A DNA stretch of 62,703 bases from Phormidium sp. FACHB-1136 (GTDB taxonomy: Bacteria; Cyanobacteriota; Cyanobacteriia; Phormidesmidales; Phormidesmidaceae). The first letter of the stretch is position 1, and every line of letters starts with the position of its first letter. A program made the translations under genes and the position numbers. The notes beneath the pieces are model-generated. The model had not been told where the DNA came from and did no database searches. It saw nothing but the letters and a program-made list of their open reading frames with translations. The stretch spans positions 1-62,703 of the forward strand of contig NZ_JACJRS010000026.1 in NCBI RefSeq assembly GCF_014697375.1, in the 5' to 3' direction. This document shows positions 8,607 through 16,499 of this stretch, one piece after another.

Positions 8607-10196
8607 ATGACAGACAGCTTCACCCACGTCACTTGCCCTAAATGCGGCTACGAGCAAAACCCCAGCACCGCCAAAAAGTGCGAAATCTGTGGCCAAGCCC
8701 TGAAGAAGGGCAATTCCCTCGCGCCGATTCTGCTGGGGGCGGGGGCGCTGGCATTTTTGGGCGGGCTGGCGGGCCTTGGGGTGATCGGCTACAACACGTT
8801 CTTCAAGCCCCAGGCTCCTACCACGCCGCCAGGGGGGACAGTGGTGGTTCCTCCCGGTGGCGGCACCTCACAAACGACACCGACTAACCCGCCGTCCACG
8901 GCACCCCCCACGACAGCTCCGACCTCGCCCAGCCCAGCCGGGGATGTGGCCAGCGCCCTCAGTTGGGGGGATCGGGTGCTGTTTGCCGACAACACCAATG
9001 CCGACCTCCAGGCCGGGGTGGCTGCCTTTGCCAGCGGGGATTTGGCCACGGCGGTGACGCGCTTCCAATCCGCCCGCCAAGCCCTGCGCAACGACCCAGA
9101 ACCCTTGATTTACCTAAATAATGCCAAACTAGGCAACACCCCCGCCCTAGGCATTGCCGCCGTGGTGCCCGCCAACGATACCCCGAACGCCGCCCGTGAA
9201 CTGTTACGTGGGGTAGCCCAGGCCCAGGATGAAGCCATCCAAGCGGGGGTGCCGATTAAGGTGATGATTGCCGACGACCGCAACGACCCCAACCAAGCCG
9301 CCGCCATCGCCAATGCCCTGGTGCAAAACCCTGATATCGTCGCGGTGGTAGGCCACGGCACTAGCACCGCTACCCTGGCCGCTGCGCCCATCTATCAGCA
9401 GGGCCAACTGCCGATGATTGCCCCCACCAGCACCACCACAGACCTCACGACCCTCACTCGCCAGGGCAGCAACATGATCTTCCGGGTCATCCCTAGCGAC
9501 CAATTTACGGGCACCACCCTGGCCCGCCATATGCTCTCCACGGGCAAGAGCCGCCCCATCGTGTTTTACAACTCCCAAAGTTCCTACAGCCAGTCTTTGC
9601 AGACGGCCTTTTCCACCACCCTCGGCCTAGAGGGGGGGCAGGTGGCCAGTCTGGTGGATCTGTCCCAGGGCAATCCCGCCGCGTCGCTCCAGGGCAGCGG
9701 GGCCGATGCGGTGGTGCTCATCCCCGATTCCGCCACCTTTGACGCCGCCATTGCCGTAGCCCAGGCCAACCAAGGCCAGATCCCCATCTTTGCCGGGGAC
9801 GCCTTCTACCGCATCGAAACCCTAGAAAAGGGCGGCAACAGCTTGAATGGGGCGATCCTCACCGTGCCCTGGCATCCCCTGCGATCCACGCCCCCCTTTG
9901 CCCAAACGGCCTCTAGCCTGTGGGGTGGCGATGTCAACTGGCGCACTGCCCTCAGTTACGACGCCTTCCAAGCCCTGAAGACGGCTCGCAGCGTGGGCAA
10001 CGTGGCACCGGGTAGCGGCACAACAGGGCGGACGGCCCTGGCATCGGCCCTGGGTGGTCAGGGCTTCTCGGCCATGGGGTCAACGGGCGCGGTAACCTTC
10101 CTGCCCTCTGGGGATCGCAATGCCACGGTGCTGCTGGTACAGGTACAACCGGGTAGTCGCTCCGGCACGGGGTTTGACTTTGTGCCCCTGCCCTAG
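8607..10196 (+). CDS. Zinc-ribbon/TM-anchored periplasmic binding protein, type I (Leu/Ile/Val-type)
   Basis: A 529-residue protein of unusual architecture. It begins with a zinc ribbon (CPKCGYEQN then CEICGQ; Cys10, 13, 25 and 28), then one transmembrane helix (about 38-60) and a Pro/Thr-rich linker (about 68-115). A short TPR-like helix pair follows (FASGDLATAVTRFQSAR), and then a type-I periplasmic-binding domain of the branched-chain amino-acid/receptor class (LGIAAVVPAN, VVGHGTSTATLAAAPIYQQ and similar). The ribbon should lie in the cytoplasm and the ligand domain outside. ATG 8607 is chosen because it sits immediately before the ribbon; an upstream GTG (8541) adds 22 residues of low-quality sequence. 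It reads more like a sensor or membrane-tethered receptor than a free transport protein, but that is inference. Confidence 0.8.
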   Translation: MTDSFTHVTCPKCGYEQNPSTAKKCEICGQALKKGNSLAPILLGAGALAFLGGLAGLGVIGYNTFFKPQAPTTPPGGTVVVPPGGGTSQTTPTNPPSTAPPTTAPTSPSPAGDVASALSWGDRVLFADNTNADLQAGVAAFASGDLATAVTRFQSARQALRNDPEPLIYLNNAKLGNTPALGIAAVVPANDTPNAARELLRGVAQAQDEAIQAGVPIKVMIADDRNDPNQAAAIANALVQNPDIVAVVGHGTSTATLAAAPIYQQGQLPMIAPTSTTTDLTTLTRQGSNMIFRVIPSDQFTGTTLARHMLSTGKSRPIVFYNSQSSYSQSLQTAFSTTLGLEGGQVASLVDLSQGNPAASLQGSGADAVVLIPDSATFDAAIAVAQANQGQIPIFAGDAFYRIETLEKGGNSLNGAILTVPWHPLRSTPPFAQTASSLWGGDVNWRTALSYDAFQALKTARSVGNVAPGSGTTGRTALASALGGQGFSAMGSTGAVTFLPSGDRNATVLLVQVQPGSRSGTGFDFVPLP

Positions 10197-10204
10197 CCCG
10201 AGCG

Positions 10205-11104
10205 TTACAACAGCCACTCTAGGGAAAGCCCCCAGCGGCTCTCTTGGCCAAAGCGGGAGTTCTGAAACTCCAAATCACTGCCTAGGCGTAGTTGATGGGT
10301 CACGGCATAGCCCAGATTAAAGCGCGTCACGCCCACTTCGCCATCGGTGCCGGGGGCTACCCAGTGCTGGCTAACCGAAAGATCCGCCGCCCCCCCACGG
10401 GAAGGAATCAGCATCAACCGCAGGCCCAGGTCAACGCCATCGGTGCTGTAGGCGGGGGCCGATACCGAGCGATAGCCGACGCTGGGGGCCACATTCACAT
10501 AGCCACCCAAGGGGAGCAGGTAGTAGCGGGCTTCGGCTCCGTAGGCTTCTCGTTGGCCGTTGCTGCTGCGGCTGTAGTCGGCGCTGGCGGTCAGCCCCGT
10601 TCCTGGCCACACAAACACATCGTCAACCCCCATCTGAAAGCCGCCGATTGCGCCGTTGGAGGGAAAGTTGGCATAGCCCACCCGTAGCCGGGTACGAAAG
10701 CTGGGGGTATGGCGAATTTCCTCGGCAAGGTCAGGCACCTCATTCAGCCACTGCCGCAGCACCGGGCTTTCTTCAATAATGCTGGGATCGAGTTCGAGGG
10801 GGGCCAGTTCGGCTTCCGTGAGCGACTCGGTGGAGTCAGGGGATGGATTAGGGGTCAAATGGGGAGGAGAGGTCTCCGAGGGTGGATCAGGAGTGGGGGA
10901 TAGCGCTGGGGTCTGGGCTAGCAGGGTGACGTCAGACGGACAGACCACTTTAAGGGACACTACGGCCACGGCATCCTCCGCGACACGGGGGGAACAGCCT
11001 GCAACGGGTTGTCCTGCGGCCATCGCCGCCCCGCCATTCCCCAGACTGCCGATGACGCCTAGGGCTAGGCCAAGCAATTTCCCATGGATTGAGGACTGGG
11101 CCAT
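10205..11104 (-). CDS. Outer-membrane beta-barrel-like protein, hypothetical
   Basis: A 299-residue exported protein. ATG at 11104 begins a signal peptide (MAQSSIHGKLLGLALGVIG, then AMAAG). A Pro/Ser/Thr-rich spacer follows (about 70-105). From about 150 the sequence alternates hydrophobic and polar residues in strand-sized blocks (TRLRVGYANF, GLTASADYSRSS, YGAEARYYLLPL, VNVAPSVGYRS, LRLGSDLEFQNSRF), ending in GLSLEWLL. This is the pattern of an 8- to 12-strand outer-membrane barrel. The terminal residue is Leu rather than the usual aromatic. It is convergent with the zinc-ribbon binding protein, 8 bp apart. Function unknown. Confidence 0.62.
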   Translation of the reverse strand: MAQSSIHGKLLGLALGVIGSLGNGGAAMAAGQPVAGCSPRVAEDAVAVVSLKVVCPSDVTLLAQTPALSPTPDPPSETSPPHLTPNPSPDSTESLTEAELAPLELDPSIIEESPVLRQWLNEVPDLAEEIRHTPSFRTRLRVGYANFPSNGAIGGFQMGVDDVFVWPGTGLTASADYSRSSNGQREAYGAEARYYLLPLGGYVNVAPSVGYRSVSAPAYSTDGVDLGLRLMLIPSRGGAADLSVSQHWVAPGTDGEVGVTRFNLGYAVTHQLRLGSDLEFQNSRFGQESRWGLSLEWLL

Positions 11105-11321
11105 CACCTCACATACTCCCAAATCATCGAACGGGGACATTAACCTGATCTAAGCCAATCAGCAAAGTCCTTGGTTGCGCTCGGCCCCACCACAACCTAT
11201 GAAAGACCGATGCTGCATAGGCTACGCTGCGCTAGTTCATCCTACCTTTACTTCCGGGAAAGGGCTAGGGTAGGGCTTTTGAGGATTAGCCTAGCAAGGT
11301 GATCAAGTTTTGCCCGCCAAT

Positions 11322-11536
11322 CCTTAGCGGGTGACAAGGGAGTTCAATGTGAATCTGGACAAGGCTTTGAGAGAATGGCAGGGACAAAAAATAGGTAGCT
11401 TTGACAGCCCCCTAAGTAAATGATATTACCTACATTCTACCAAACTACCCTTCAGGCTCATCTCAAAACCCAGCAGTATTTGACGCTGCAACTGTTGTTA
11501 GGTTTGCTACAAGTTCATCGCCAGGTAAAACGGTAG
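11322..11536 (+). mobile_element. IS4-like 5' remnant, inverted copy of 1-313
   Basis: Reading rightward, this stretch begins with the same tip as the element at 1-313 (TCCTTAGCGGGTGAC), followed by the shared leader and a 38-codon frame from ATG 11420 (MILPTFYQTTLQAHLK...) that ends at TAG 11534-11536. The product matches the first ~37 residues of the left copy with few changes. Homology stops there and the tRNA-Ser gene begins 45 bp later, so all of the catalytic part is gone. Together with 1-313 it forms an inverted pair with both IS tips facing inward across 11 kb. Confidence 0.82.
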
Positions 11537-11580
11537 CTTGGCCTCGCCCTACCCAAGGGGCCAAAAGCCTTGAAACTCAA

Positions 11581-11667
11581 CGGAGAGGGAGGGATTCGAA
11601 CCCTCGTTAGGTTTGACCCTAAAACAGATTTCGAGTCTGCCGCATTCAACCACTCTGCCACCTCTCC
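11581..11667 (-). tRNA. tRNA-Ser (anticodon CGA)
   Basis: The 87-nt minus-strand sequence starts GGAGAGGTGGCAGAGTGG and ends CCTCTCC plus discriminator G. The acceptor arms GGAGAGG/CCTCTCC pair perfectly. The anticodon arm GCAGA-CTCGAAA-TCTGT gives anticodon CGA, a long variable arm typical of class II tRNAs follows, and the T-arm contains GGTTCGAATCC. CCA is not encoded. The gene sits between an IS4-like remnant and a ParM/ParR-like pair, a setting in which tRNA genes often serve as integration sites. Confidence 0.96.
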
Positions 11668-11687
11668 TGGTGGTGAGTGATATTTTA

Positions 11688-11742
11688 CCCTCTGATTAGG
11701 TCTTTCCGGCGGAAATTCTGTGGGGAAATTCCGATCAGAGGG
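11688..11742. other. Inverted repeat (9-bp stem, 37-nt spacer) upstream of tRNA-Ser
   Basis: CCCTCTGAT at 11688-11696 pairs with ATCAGAGGG at 11734-11742. The interior contains a second potential pairing (TTTCCGGCGGAAA). It lies between the tRNA-Ser gene and the end of the ParR-like gene, both transcribed leftward. It could act as a terminator-like or processing structure or be the trace of a mobile element. There is no clear T tract. Confidence 0.5.
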
Positions 11743-11797
11743 CGTTGTACTCCCTGGGCTTCTTGATTTTGGTGGCCTGAATTCTCTAGAACCAGCG

Positions 11798-12139
11798 CTA
11801 GAGAGCCAGCAGTTGGTCTAGGGCATCTAGAGCCTCGCAGGGGGGAGAGGAGGCCGAGGTGGTGGGCAGATCGCCGTAGGCGGGAACGGCTTGGCCGTAG
11901 TGGGTTTGGCCGTAGGTTGCGCCCCCCTCAGCTAGAGAGCGTGATGACCAGGGGGACGGGCTGGGACGGCCATGGAGGTAGTCGTCGCAGTATTTGCGAA
12001 AGACAGCTTCCACGGCGGCACGGGCATTTTTGAGACCCCATTCGGCGGCGATGCGTTCGGCTTTTTCCAGCACATCGGGGCTGAGTCGGACTTTGTTGTC
12101 TGCCCTGCTGGGGACGGTTTCACGGGTGACGTTGGCCAT
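11798..12139 (-). CDS. Putative ParR-like ribbon-helix-helix partner protein
   Basis: A 113-residue protein directly downstream of the ParM-like gene with a 2-bp gap, so almost certainly cotranscribed. Residues 15-52 (NKVRLSPDVLEKAERIAAEW, then KNARAAVEAVFRKY) have the strand plus two-helix pattern of ribbon-helix-helix DNA-binding proteins such as ParR. The remainder (about 58-113) is Ser/Pro/Gly-rich and ends in an acidic/hydrophobic patch, CEALDALDQLLAL, which could be the filament-binding tail. The assignment rests on domain pattern and position, since ParR proteins diverge strongly. A non-segregation role for the pair is possible. Confidence 0.6.
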   Translation of the reverse strand: MANVTRETVPSRADNKVRLSPDVLEKAERIAAEWGLKNARAAVEAVFRKYCDDYLHGRPSPSPWSSRSLAEGGATYGQTHYGQAVPAYGDLPTTSASSPPCEALDALDQLLAL

Positions 12140-12141
12140 GG

Positions 12142-13194
12142 CTAGACCTCCCCGGCGGTGAGTAACAGGCCGCGCACGTTGGCAAATTGGGGGTCGCCCA
12201 TAACGGCAAAGAGGGGGTGCCCCTGAAGCCGATCCGCGATCAGGTGGGAGCCGCCGCCCGTGACCAAAAAGCGAGTGACGCGGGGCATGTAGGGGGTGTA
12301 TTGGGCCTTCACGGTTTGGAAGATGCCCTTAAACCAGGGGTCGAGGTATTCGTCGAGCCAGTCGGCCCAGGAGAGGTCGGTGTCGGCGTAGGTGTGATCG
12401 ACCCGGAAGCCATCCATGACAATGCAGGGGTCGGCGCTGCTGCCCAGGGTATCGGTGAGGCGGCGATCAAAGCTGATGGCGACGGCCAGTTCGTAGGTGC
12501 CGCCCCGGTCTAGGATGTTTTCGTCGATGACCTCACTATCGGCATCCACCAAGCGGGTAAGCCAGGTGCCACCGCCAATGTCGATGACGATGGTATAGCC
12601 GTTGTCGGGAATGACGCCCTGGGCCTTGGCGTAGTAGTAGGCTCCCATGCCCTCGCGCTCTACGGTGACGCTTTCGACGATGACCCGGAAATCTAAGCCA
12701 TTGCGGGTAAATTCGTGCAACCCCAGGAGTTCGCCCTGGATGGCTTCTCCATTGCGCAGGGGGTCGGGGGTAGACACGATCAGATGGAGTCCGTACTCCG
12801 TGACGCCACCCGCCAGAGGCTCTAGGCAGGCATAGAGATGTAGGCGGGTGAGATCCACTTTGTTTTCAATCACCGTTTGCTGCTGGCGACGGTACTTATA
12901 GGACTGGGCACCAAAGTGGTAGCGGCGACCGTCGGGCAATTCAATCAACGGTGAGGCGTTGGAATAGCTGACGGCATCGCGCCCCTGGGGGAGCTGGTAG
13001 CGCACGGATCGAATGGCTTTGGGATGGCTGTGGCCATTGCAGAACTTGAGATCGTAGTTCCCGGCATCCAAGGCGAGGATGGGCGTGGTGGCCGAGGGCT
13101 GGACGGTGCGGGTTTTGGTCGCGGCCTTTTGGGCAGTGGTGGAGCGACCGTTGGTGGCGGCAGGGGCAAGGGTGGTCGAAACGGAGGTAGTCAT
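12142..13194 (-). CDS. ParM/StbA-like actin-fold ATPase
   Basis: A 350-residue actin-like protein. ATG 13194 is preferred to 13248 because the upstream 18 residues are low-complexity. Core motifs are phosphate-1 ILALDAGNYDLKFCNG (about 42-57), a central IVIDIGGGTWLTRLVD (about 224-239, phosphate-2) and the adenosine motif FLVTGGGSHLIADRL (about 313-327). ParM-type proteins polymerise with ATP and push DNA molecules apart when capped by ParR bound to a centromere. Here the RHH gene follows immediately. No clear centromere iterons are visible in the short upstream region 13195-13300. Chromosomal actin-like/RHH pairs in cyanobacteria are not well characterised, and a plasmid origin is possible. 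Confidence 0.78.
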   Translation of the reverse strand: MTTSVSTTLAPAATNGRSTTAQKAATKTRTVQPSATTPILALDAGNYDLKFCNGHSHPKAIRSVRYQLPQGRDAVSYSNASPLIELPDGRRYHFGAQSYKYRRQQQTVIENKVDLTRLHLYACLEPLAGGVTEYGLHLIVSTPDPLRNGEAIQGELLGLHEFTRNGLDFRVIVESVTVEREGMGAYYYAKAQGVIPDNGYTIVIDIGGGTWLTRLVDADSEVIDENILDRGGTYELAVAISFDRRLTDTLGSSADPCIVMDGFRVDHTYADTDLSWADWLDEYLDPWFKGIFQTVKAQYTPYMPRVTRFLVTGGGSHLIADRLQGHPLFAVMGDPQFANVRGLLLTAGEV

Positions 13195-13300
13195 AGGGCT
13201 TGGATAGTGGGACGACAGGGGAGGGGACGGCTGTCCCCACGAGTACACCTGAATTAATTTAGTTGATTTGTACTATTCTGGCAAGCCCCCAGACGACCAT

Positions 13301-15415
13301 CTAGGGAAAATTCATCACCATGATGTTGGTGTCCCAGTTGGCGCGGGTGATGGCCTCTGGTTCGCGACCGAGGGCGGGTTGTCCCACGTTGTAGGTGCTG
13401 GCGATGACCATCAGCAGGGTATTGGGCTGAAGGGCTTCGGAAATGCGCCGCACGGCATTGCCCTGGACGGGGTTGACGGTTACCGCTTGGGTTCGCAAAA
13501 ACTGGGTGAGGGCACGATCTCGGTTCGATCCAATGGTGAGTTGCAGTACCCGCAGGGGAGCCTTCAGTTCCTCGGCCATGGCCTGGGCCACCACTAGGGT
13601 GCTTTGGACTTGGGCCAGATCGGCCTGTTGCCCTGTGATGGCAAAGAGTATGGCTTCAGTGTTACCAATTGGCTGGGGAAAACGGCTAATCAGAACGGGG
13701 ATGGTGGCCGAACGCACGATATTATCGAGTACGCTGCCAAAGAAGTTTTCCCGATAGTTGGAATAGCCCTTCCAGCCGCAAATGAGTAGGTCGGCGTCGT
13801 GTTCTTGGCTGGTGCGCAAAATGCCCCAATCCACCGAATCATCGATGCGACCAATGGGCTGCACGGGAATGGCGGCGGCATGGGCAATTGTTTCAGCGGT
13901 TTCTAACAAACGTCGCTGATGATTTCTGGCCGTTTCCGCGATGGGTTGGTTGCGATCTGGCAGGACATGGAGCGGCAGCAAGGTTCCCCCTACGCGCTTA
14001 GTTAAAATAATCGCCAATTGCAGCAAATTGTCTTCAGTGCTGGGGTTCGCTACGGGCACTAAAATTCGTTTCCCCAGGATAGGATTCTCCTCCGTTGCTC
14101 CATCCTCCGAGGGTCTCGCCCTGGGTTGAGCAGAGAGCCTGGTGGTCTCCATAGGCATCTTTGACCCCCACTGAGTCACAACCCAGGGTGACAGCACACA
14201 ACTGACTAAAATCATCAAAACTATGGCATTGACTACCACCTCATCCACCAGGTTAATATTGAAGGCGATGGTAATAGCTGCTAGCGTAGAGGCGGCTTGG
14301 GCAATGGAGAGGCCAAACATCGTCATGGTACTGGGGAATTGCCAACCAAACCAGCGGGCTGATCCCCAAGCGGCCAGAAACTTACTCACCAATTCTGTGC
14401 CGATCAAAATTCCGGCAAACAGTAAGGCTTTGGGCTCCCGAATCAAGATCGATGGATCTACCAACATACCCACCGAAATCAGGAAGATAGGCACAAATAG
14501 AGTATTGCCAATGAACTGCACCCGGTTCATTAAGGGGCTGAGACGAGGAATAATTTGGGTGATCGCAACCCCAGCCAAAAAAGCTCCTACAATGGGCTCA
14601 ATCTCAATCAAACTTGCTAGGTAAGAAGCCACAAACAGAGCCGCTAAAACAAAGGTGAATTCTGCCCCTTCGTCGTGGCCAAATTTTTTGAAAAACCAGC
14701 GTCCTAGCTTCGGCACTCCCCACAGCACCGCCACGGTGTAAATCGTTAAGGCTGGAATGAGAAATAACCAAAACCCTAGGGTTAAGTCCCCCTGATCGGC
14801 TTTGATCACCACCGCCAATACTAGCAAGGCCAACACATTGGTAATTAGCGTTGCGCCTAGGGTAGCAATGGTGACTGGGTGGCGCATAATACCCAGCTTA
14901 TTCAACACAGGCAGGGCCACTAGAGTATGGGAGGCAAAACAAGACGCCACCAACACCGCAGCCCAAAAGCTATAGCCTAGGAGGAGGGTTACCCCAGTTC
15001 CCAACACCATCGGTACTAGAAACGTCGCCAAGCCAAAAATAATGGGCTTATCAGCATTGCTTTTTAGATCATCCAAGCTGGTTTCTAGGCCGCCTAGAAA
15101 CATCAAAAACAACAGACCCACCGTGCCCAGCAGAACAATCGTATCGTCCCGTTCTAAAATGCCAAGTCCGTAGGGGCCAATGACCACCCCGGCTACAATG
15201 AGGCCAATAATGCCGGGTAGTTTCAGGCGTTCTACCAACAGCGGCGCAATTAACATCACCGCCAAAATGGTCAGAAATATCGCTACCGGGTCGGTCAGCG
15301 GTTCCTCAAAAAAACGAGCGGCCAACAGCGGAGTGCCCACCCCTGGTTCCACTCCCAAACCGACCCCGATGGCGTTCCACCCGCTGATCACACCCATCAC
15401 CATCGCCCCCATCAC
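13301..15415 (-). CDS. CPA2-family cation/proton antiporter with universal-stress domains
   Basis: A 704-residue inner-membrane antiporter. Residues ~30-420 form about a dozen hydrophobic segments in the monovalent cation:proton antiporter-2 pattern (LKLPGIIGLIVAGVVIGPYG, FLMFLGGLETSLDDL, ASHTLVALPVLNKLGI, VGAFLAGVAI, LFVPIFLISVGMLVDP). From about 445 to the end are two soluble universal-stress-protein-like regions (KRILVPVANPSTEDNLLQLA, DLLICGWKGYSNYRENFFGS, VLDNIVRSATIPVLI). The combination is typical of cyanobacterial Na+/H+ or K+/H+ antiporters regulated by a nucleotide-binding tail. Ion specificity cannot be read. Several Met codons crowd the start, and the first (15415) is used. The gene is monocistronic. 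Confidence 0.9.
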   Translation of the reverse strand: MMGAMVMGVISGWNAIGVGLGVEPGVGTPLLAARFFEEPLTDPVAIFLTILAVMLIAPLLVERLKLPGIIGLIVAGVVIGPYGLGILERDDTIVLLGTVGLLFLMFLGGLETSLDDLKSNADKPIIFGLATFLVPMVLGTGVTLLLGYSFWAAVLVASCFASHTLVALPVLNKLGIMRHPVTIATLGATLITNVLALLVLAVVIKADQGDLTLGFWLFLIPALTIYTVAVLWGVPKLGRWFFKKFGHDEGAEFTFVLAALFVASYLASLIEIEPIVGAFLAGVAITQIIPRLSPLMNRVQFIGNTLFVPIFLISVGMLVDPSILIREPKALLFAGILIGTELVSKFLAAWGSARWFGWQFPSTMTMFGLSIAQAASTLAAITIAFNINLVDEVVVNAIVLMILVSCVLSPWVVTQWGSKMPMETTRLSAQPRARPSEDGATEENPILGKRILVPVANPSTEDNLLQLAIILTKRVGGTLLPLHVLPDRNQPIAETARNHQRRLLETAETIAHAAAIPVQPIGRIDDSVDWGILRTSQEHDADLLICGWKGYSNYRENFFGSVLDNIVRSATIPVLISRFPQPIGNTEAILFAITGQQADLAQVQSTLVVAQAMAEELKAPLRVLQLTIGSNRDRALTQFLRTQAVTVNPVQGNAVRRISEALQPNTLLMVIASTYNVGQPALGREPEAITRANWDTNIMVMNFP

Positions 15416-15463
15416 CCTAATTTACGCTCAGCATTCTCTGTAATTGACTTGGCCTATGCTCCT

Positions 15464-15612
15464 ATAGCGGTTCTCGCTTCAGTGAGGTACGAGCTTGTTT
15501 AGCTTCAGCTCCCCCAGTTTATCGCTGTAGAAGATTCACCTTTTATCCCCCTTAATAAGGGGGGCTAGGGGGATCTCAGCGGTGTACTTCATTCGGGTAA
15601 AACCCGCTATAA
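15464..15612. repeat. MITE-like element with inverted ends
   Basis: The left end, TATAGCGGTTCTCGCTTCAG, and the right end (reading inward on the minus strand TATAGCGGGTTTTACCCGAA) are imperfect inverted repeats of about 28 bp that continue to GTAC. In the middle is CCCCCTTAATAAGGGGGG, the palindromic core seen in other repeats here. A related right end occurs at 19600-19662. It has no coding capacity. The right tip contributes the stop codon of the 87-residue ORF at 15607-15870, so the element appears to have inserted at the end of that gene. Confidence 0.65.
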
Positions 15613-15870
15613 GTCGTCGGAATCCCACTTGAGGATGGCGGCATCAATGCCCTGTTCTCGCTTGCGTTTGGCGTCTTCCTCAAACCACTGAATGATATGG
15701 GTGGCGGAGAGGGAGGCTAGGGGAATCCCTAAATCGGCGGAGATGATGCCGAGCAGTTTGGCGGTGGAAATAGTGAGTCGGGCCAGGAATTTTTCCGGGG
15801 AGGACAGCAGGGCGGCATCAACCTTAGCGGATTCGGCCTCGGTCAGAAACTGAGTAGACTGATCAAGCAT
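15607..15870 (-). CDS. Conserved hypothetical protein, 87 aa
   Basis: A short acidic/amphipathic protein. It has no membrane segment. Helical stretches TEAESAKVDAALLSSPEKFL and LTISTAKLLGIISADLG are followed by a charged tail (DAKRKREQGIDAAILKWDSD). I do not recognise a named domain. It lies 24 bp downstream of rsmD on the same strand and is probably in the same transcript. Its stop codon (CTA on the plus strand at 15607-15609) lies inside the terminal inverted repeat of a MITE-like element, so the original C-terminus may have been slightly different. Confidence 0.7.
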   Translation of the reverse strand: MLDQSTQFLTEAESAKVDAALLSSPEKFLARLTISTAKLLGIISADLGIPLASLSATHIIQWFEEDAKRKREQGIDAAILKWDSDDL

Positions 15871-15893
15871 AGGTAAGGACGGGTAACGACAGA

Positions 15894-16454
15894 TTAAAGG
15901 GGGCGGGAATGAGGGGGGGCAGGGGCATAAAAGGCCAGATGGGTGGTGCCATAGTGCTTTTGCCGGACAAGGGTCAGCCCCGGAAGGTCGGTGGGTTGCC
16001 AGCCCTCTGCCCCGTGCTCCACGGCCATTTCTCCGGTGGGGGCCAGCAGCCCGTAGCGGACAATGCGTTCTAGGACAGGGCCATAGAGGTCGCTGGTGTA
16101 GGGGGGATCGAAGTAGATCAGGTCGAAGGGTTGGTGCTTCAGCCGCGAGAGTTGCTTCACCACATCTCCCTTGAACAGGCGAAACACCTGGTCGGGCTGG
16201 GCCACCCGCTGCCAGTTTTCCCGTGCCACCGCGTAGGCTTTGTCCGATTGTTCAATGCCAACCACTTCCGCCGCTCCCCGACAGAGGGCTTCGGCCCCCA
16301 TGGCCCCACTCCCGGCACAGAGATCGAGCCAACGACAGCCCCCAATACGCCCCTGCCAAATATTAAACAGGGCCTCGCGGACACGGGCGGCGGTGGGGCG
16401 AGTGGCGTCACCGGGGAGGGTTTTTAGGGCACGATTACCGTAGATTCGCAGCAT
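15894..16454 (-). CDS. rsmD: 16S rRNA (guanine-966-N2)-methyltransferase
   Basis: 186 residues, normal length for RsmD, which uses S-adenosylmethionine to methylate G966 of 16S rRNA in the 30S P-site region. Visible are the N-terminal TRPTAARVREALFNIWQG (19-36), the SAM motif WLDLCAGSGAMGAEALCRGA from about residue 42, and the base-binding catalytic FDPPYTSDLYGPVL (about 115-128). ATG at 16454 gives the standard MLRIYGNRALKTLPG start. The 87-residue ORF follows downstream on the same strand. Confidence 0.93.
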   Translation of the reverse strand: MLRIYGNRALKTLPGDATRPTAARVREALFNIWQGRIGGCRWLDLCAGSGAMGAEALCRGAAEVVGIEQSDKAYAVARENWQRVAQPDQVFRLFKGDVVKQLSRLKHQPFDLIYFDPPYTSDLYGPVLERIVRYGLLAPTGEMAVEHGAEGWQPTDLPGLTLVRQKHYGTTHLAFYAPAPPHSRPL

Positions 16455-16499
16455 AGGTCAATCCTAGCAGTCTGGTAGCAACAGGGGGCGGGGGCACAA

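Noticed and set aside
1-11536. A composite transposon carrying mtnP to the beta-barrel gene
   Set aside because: The right copy is a 215-bp stub without transposase and without an outer end; the genes inside are ordinary core genes.
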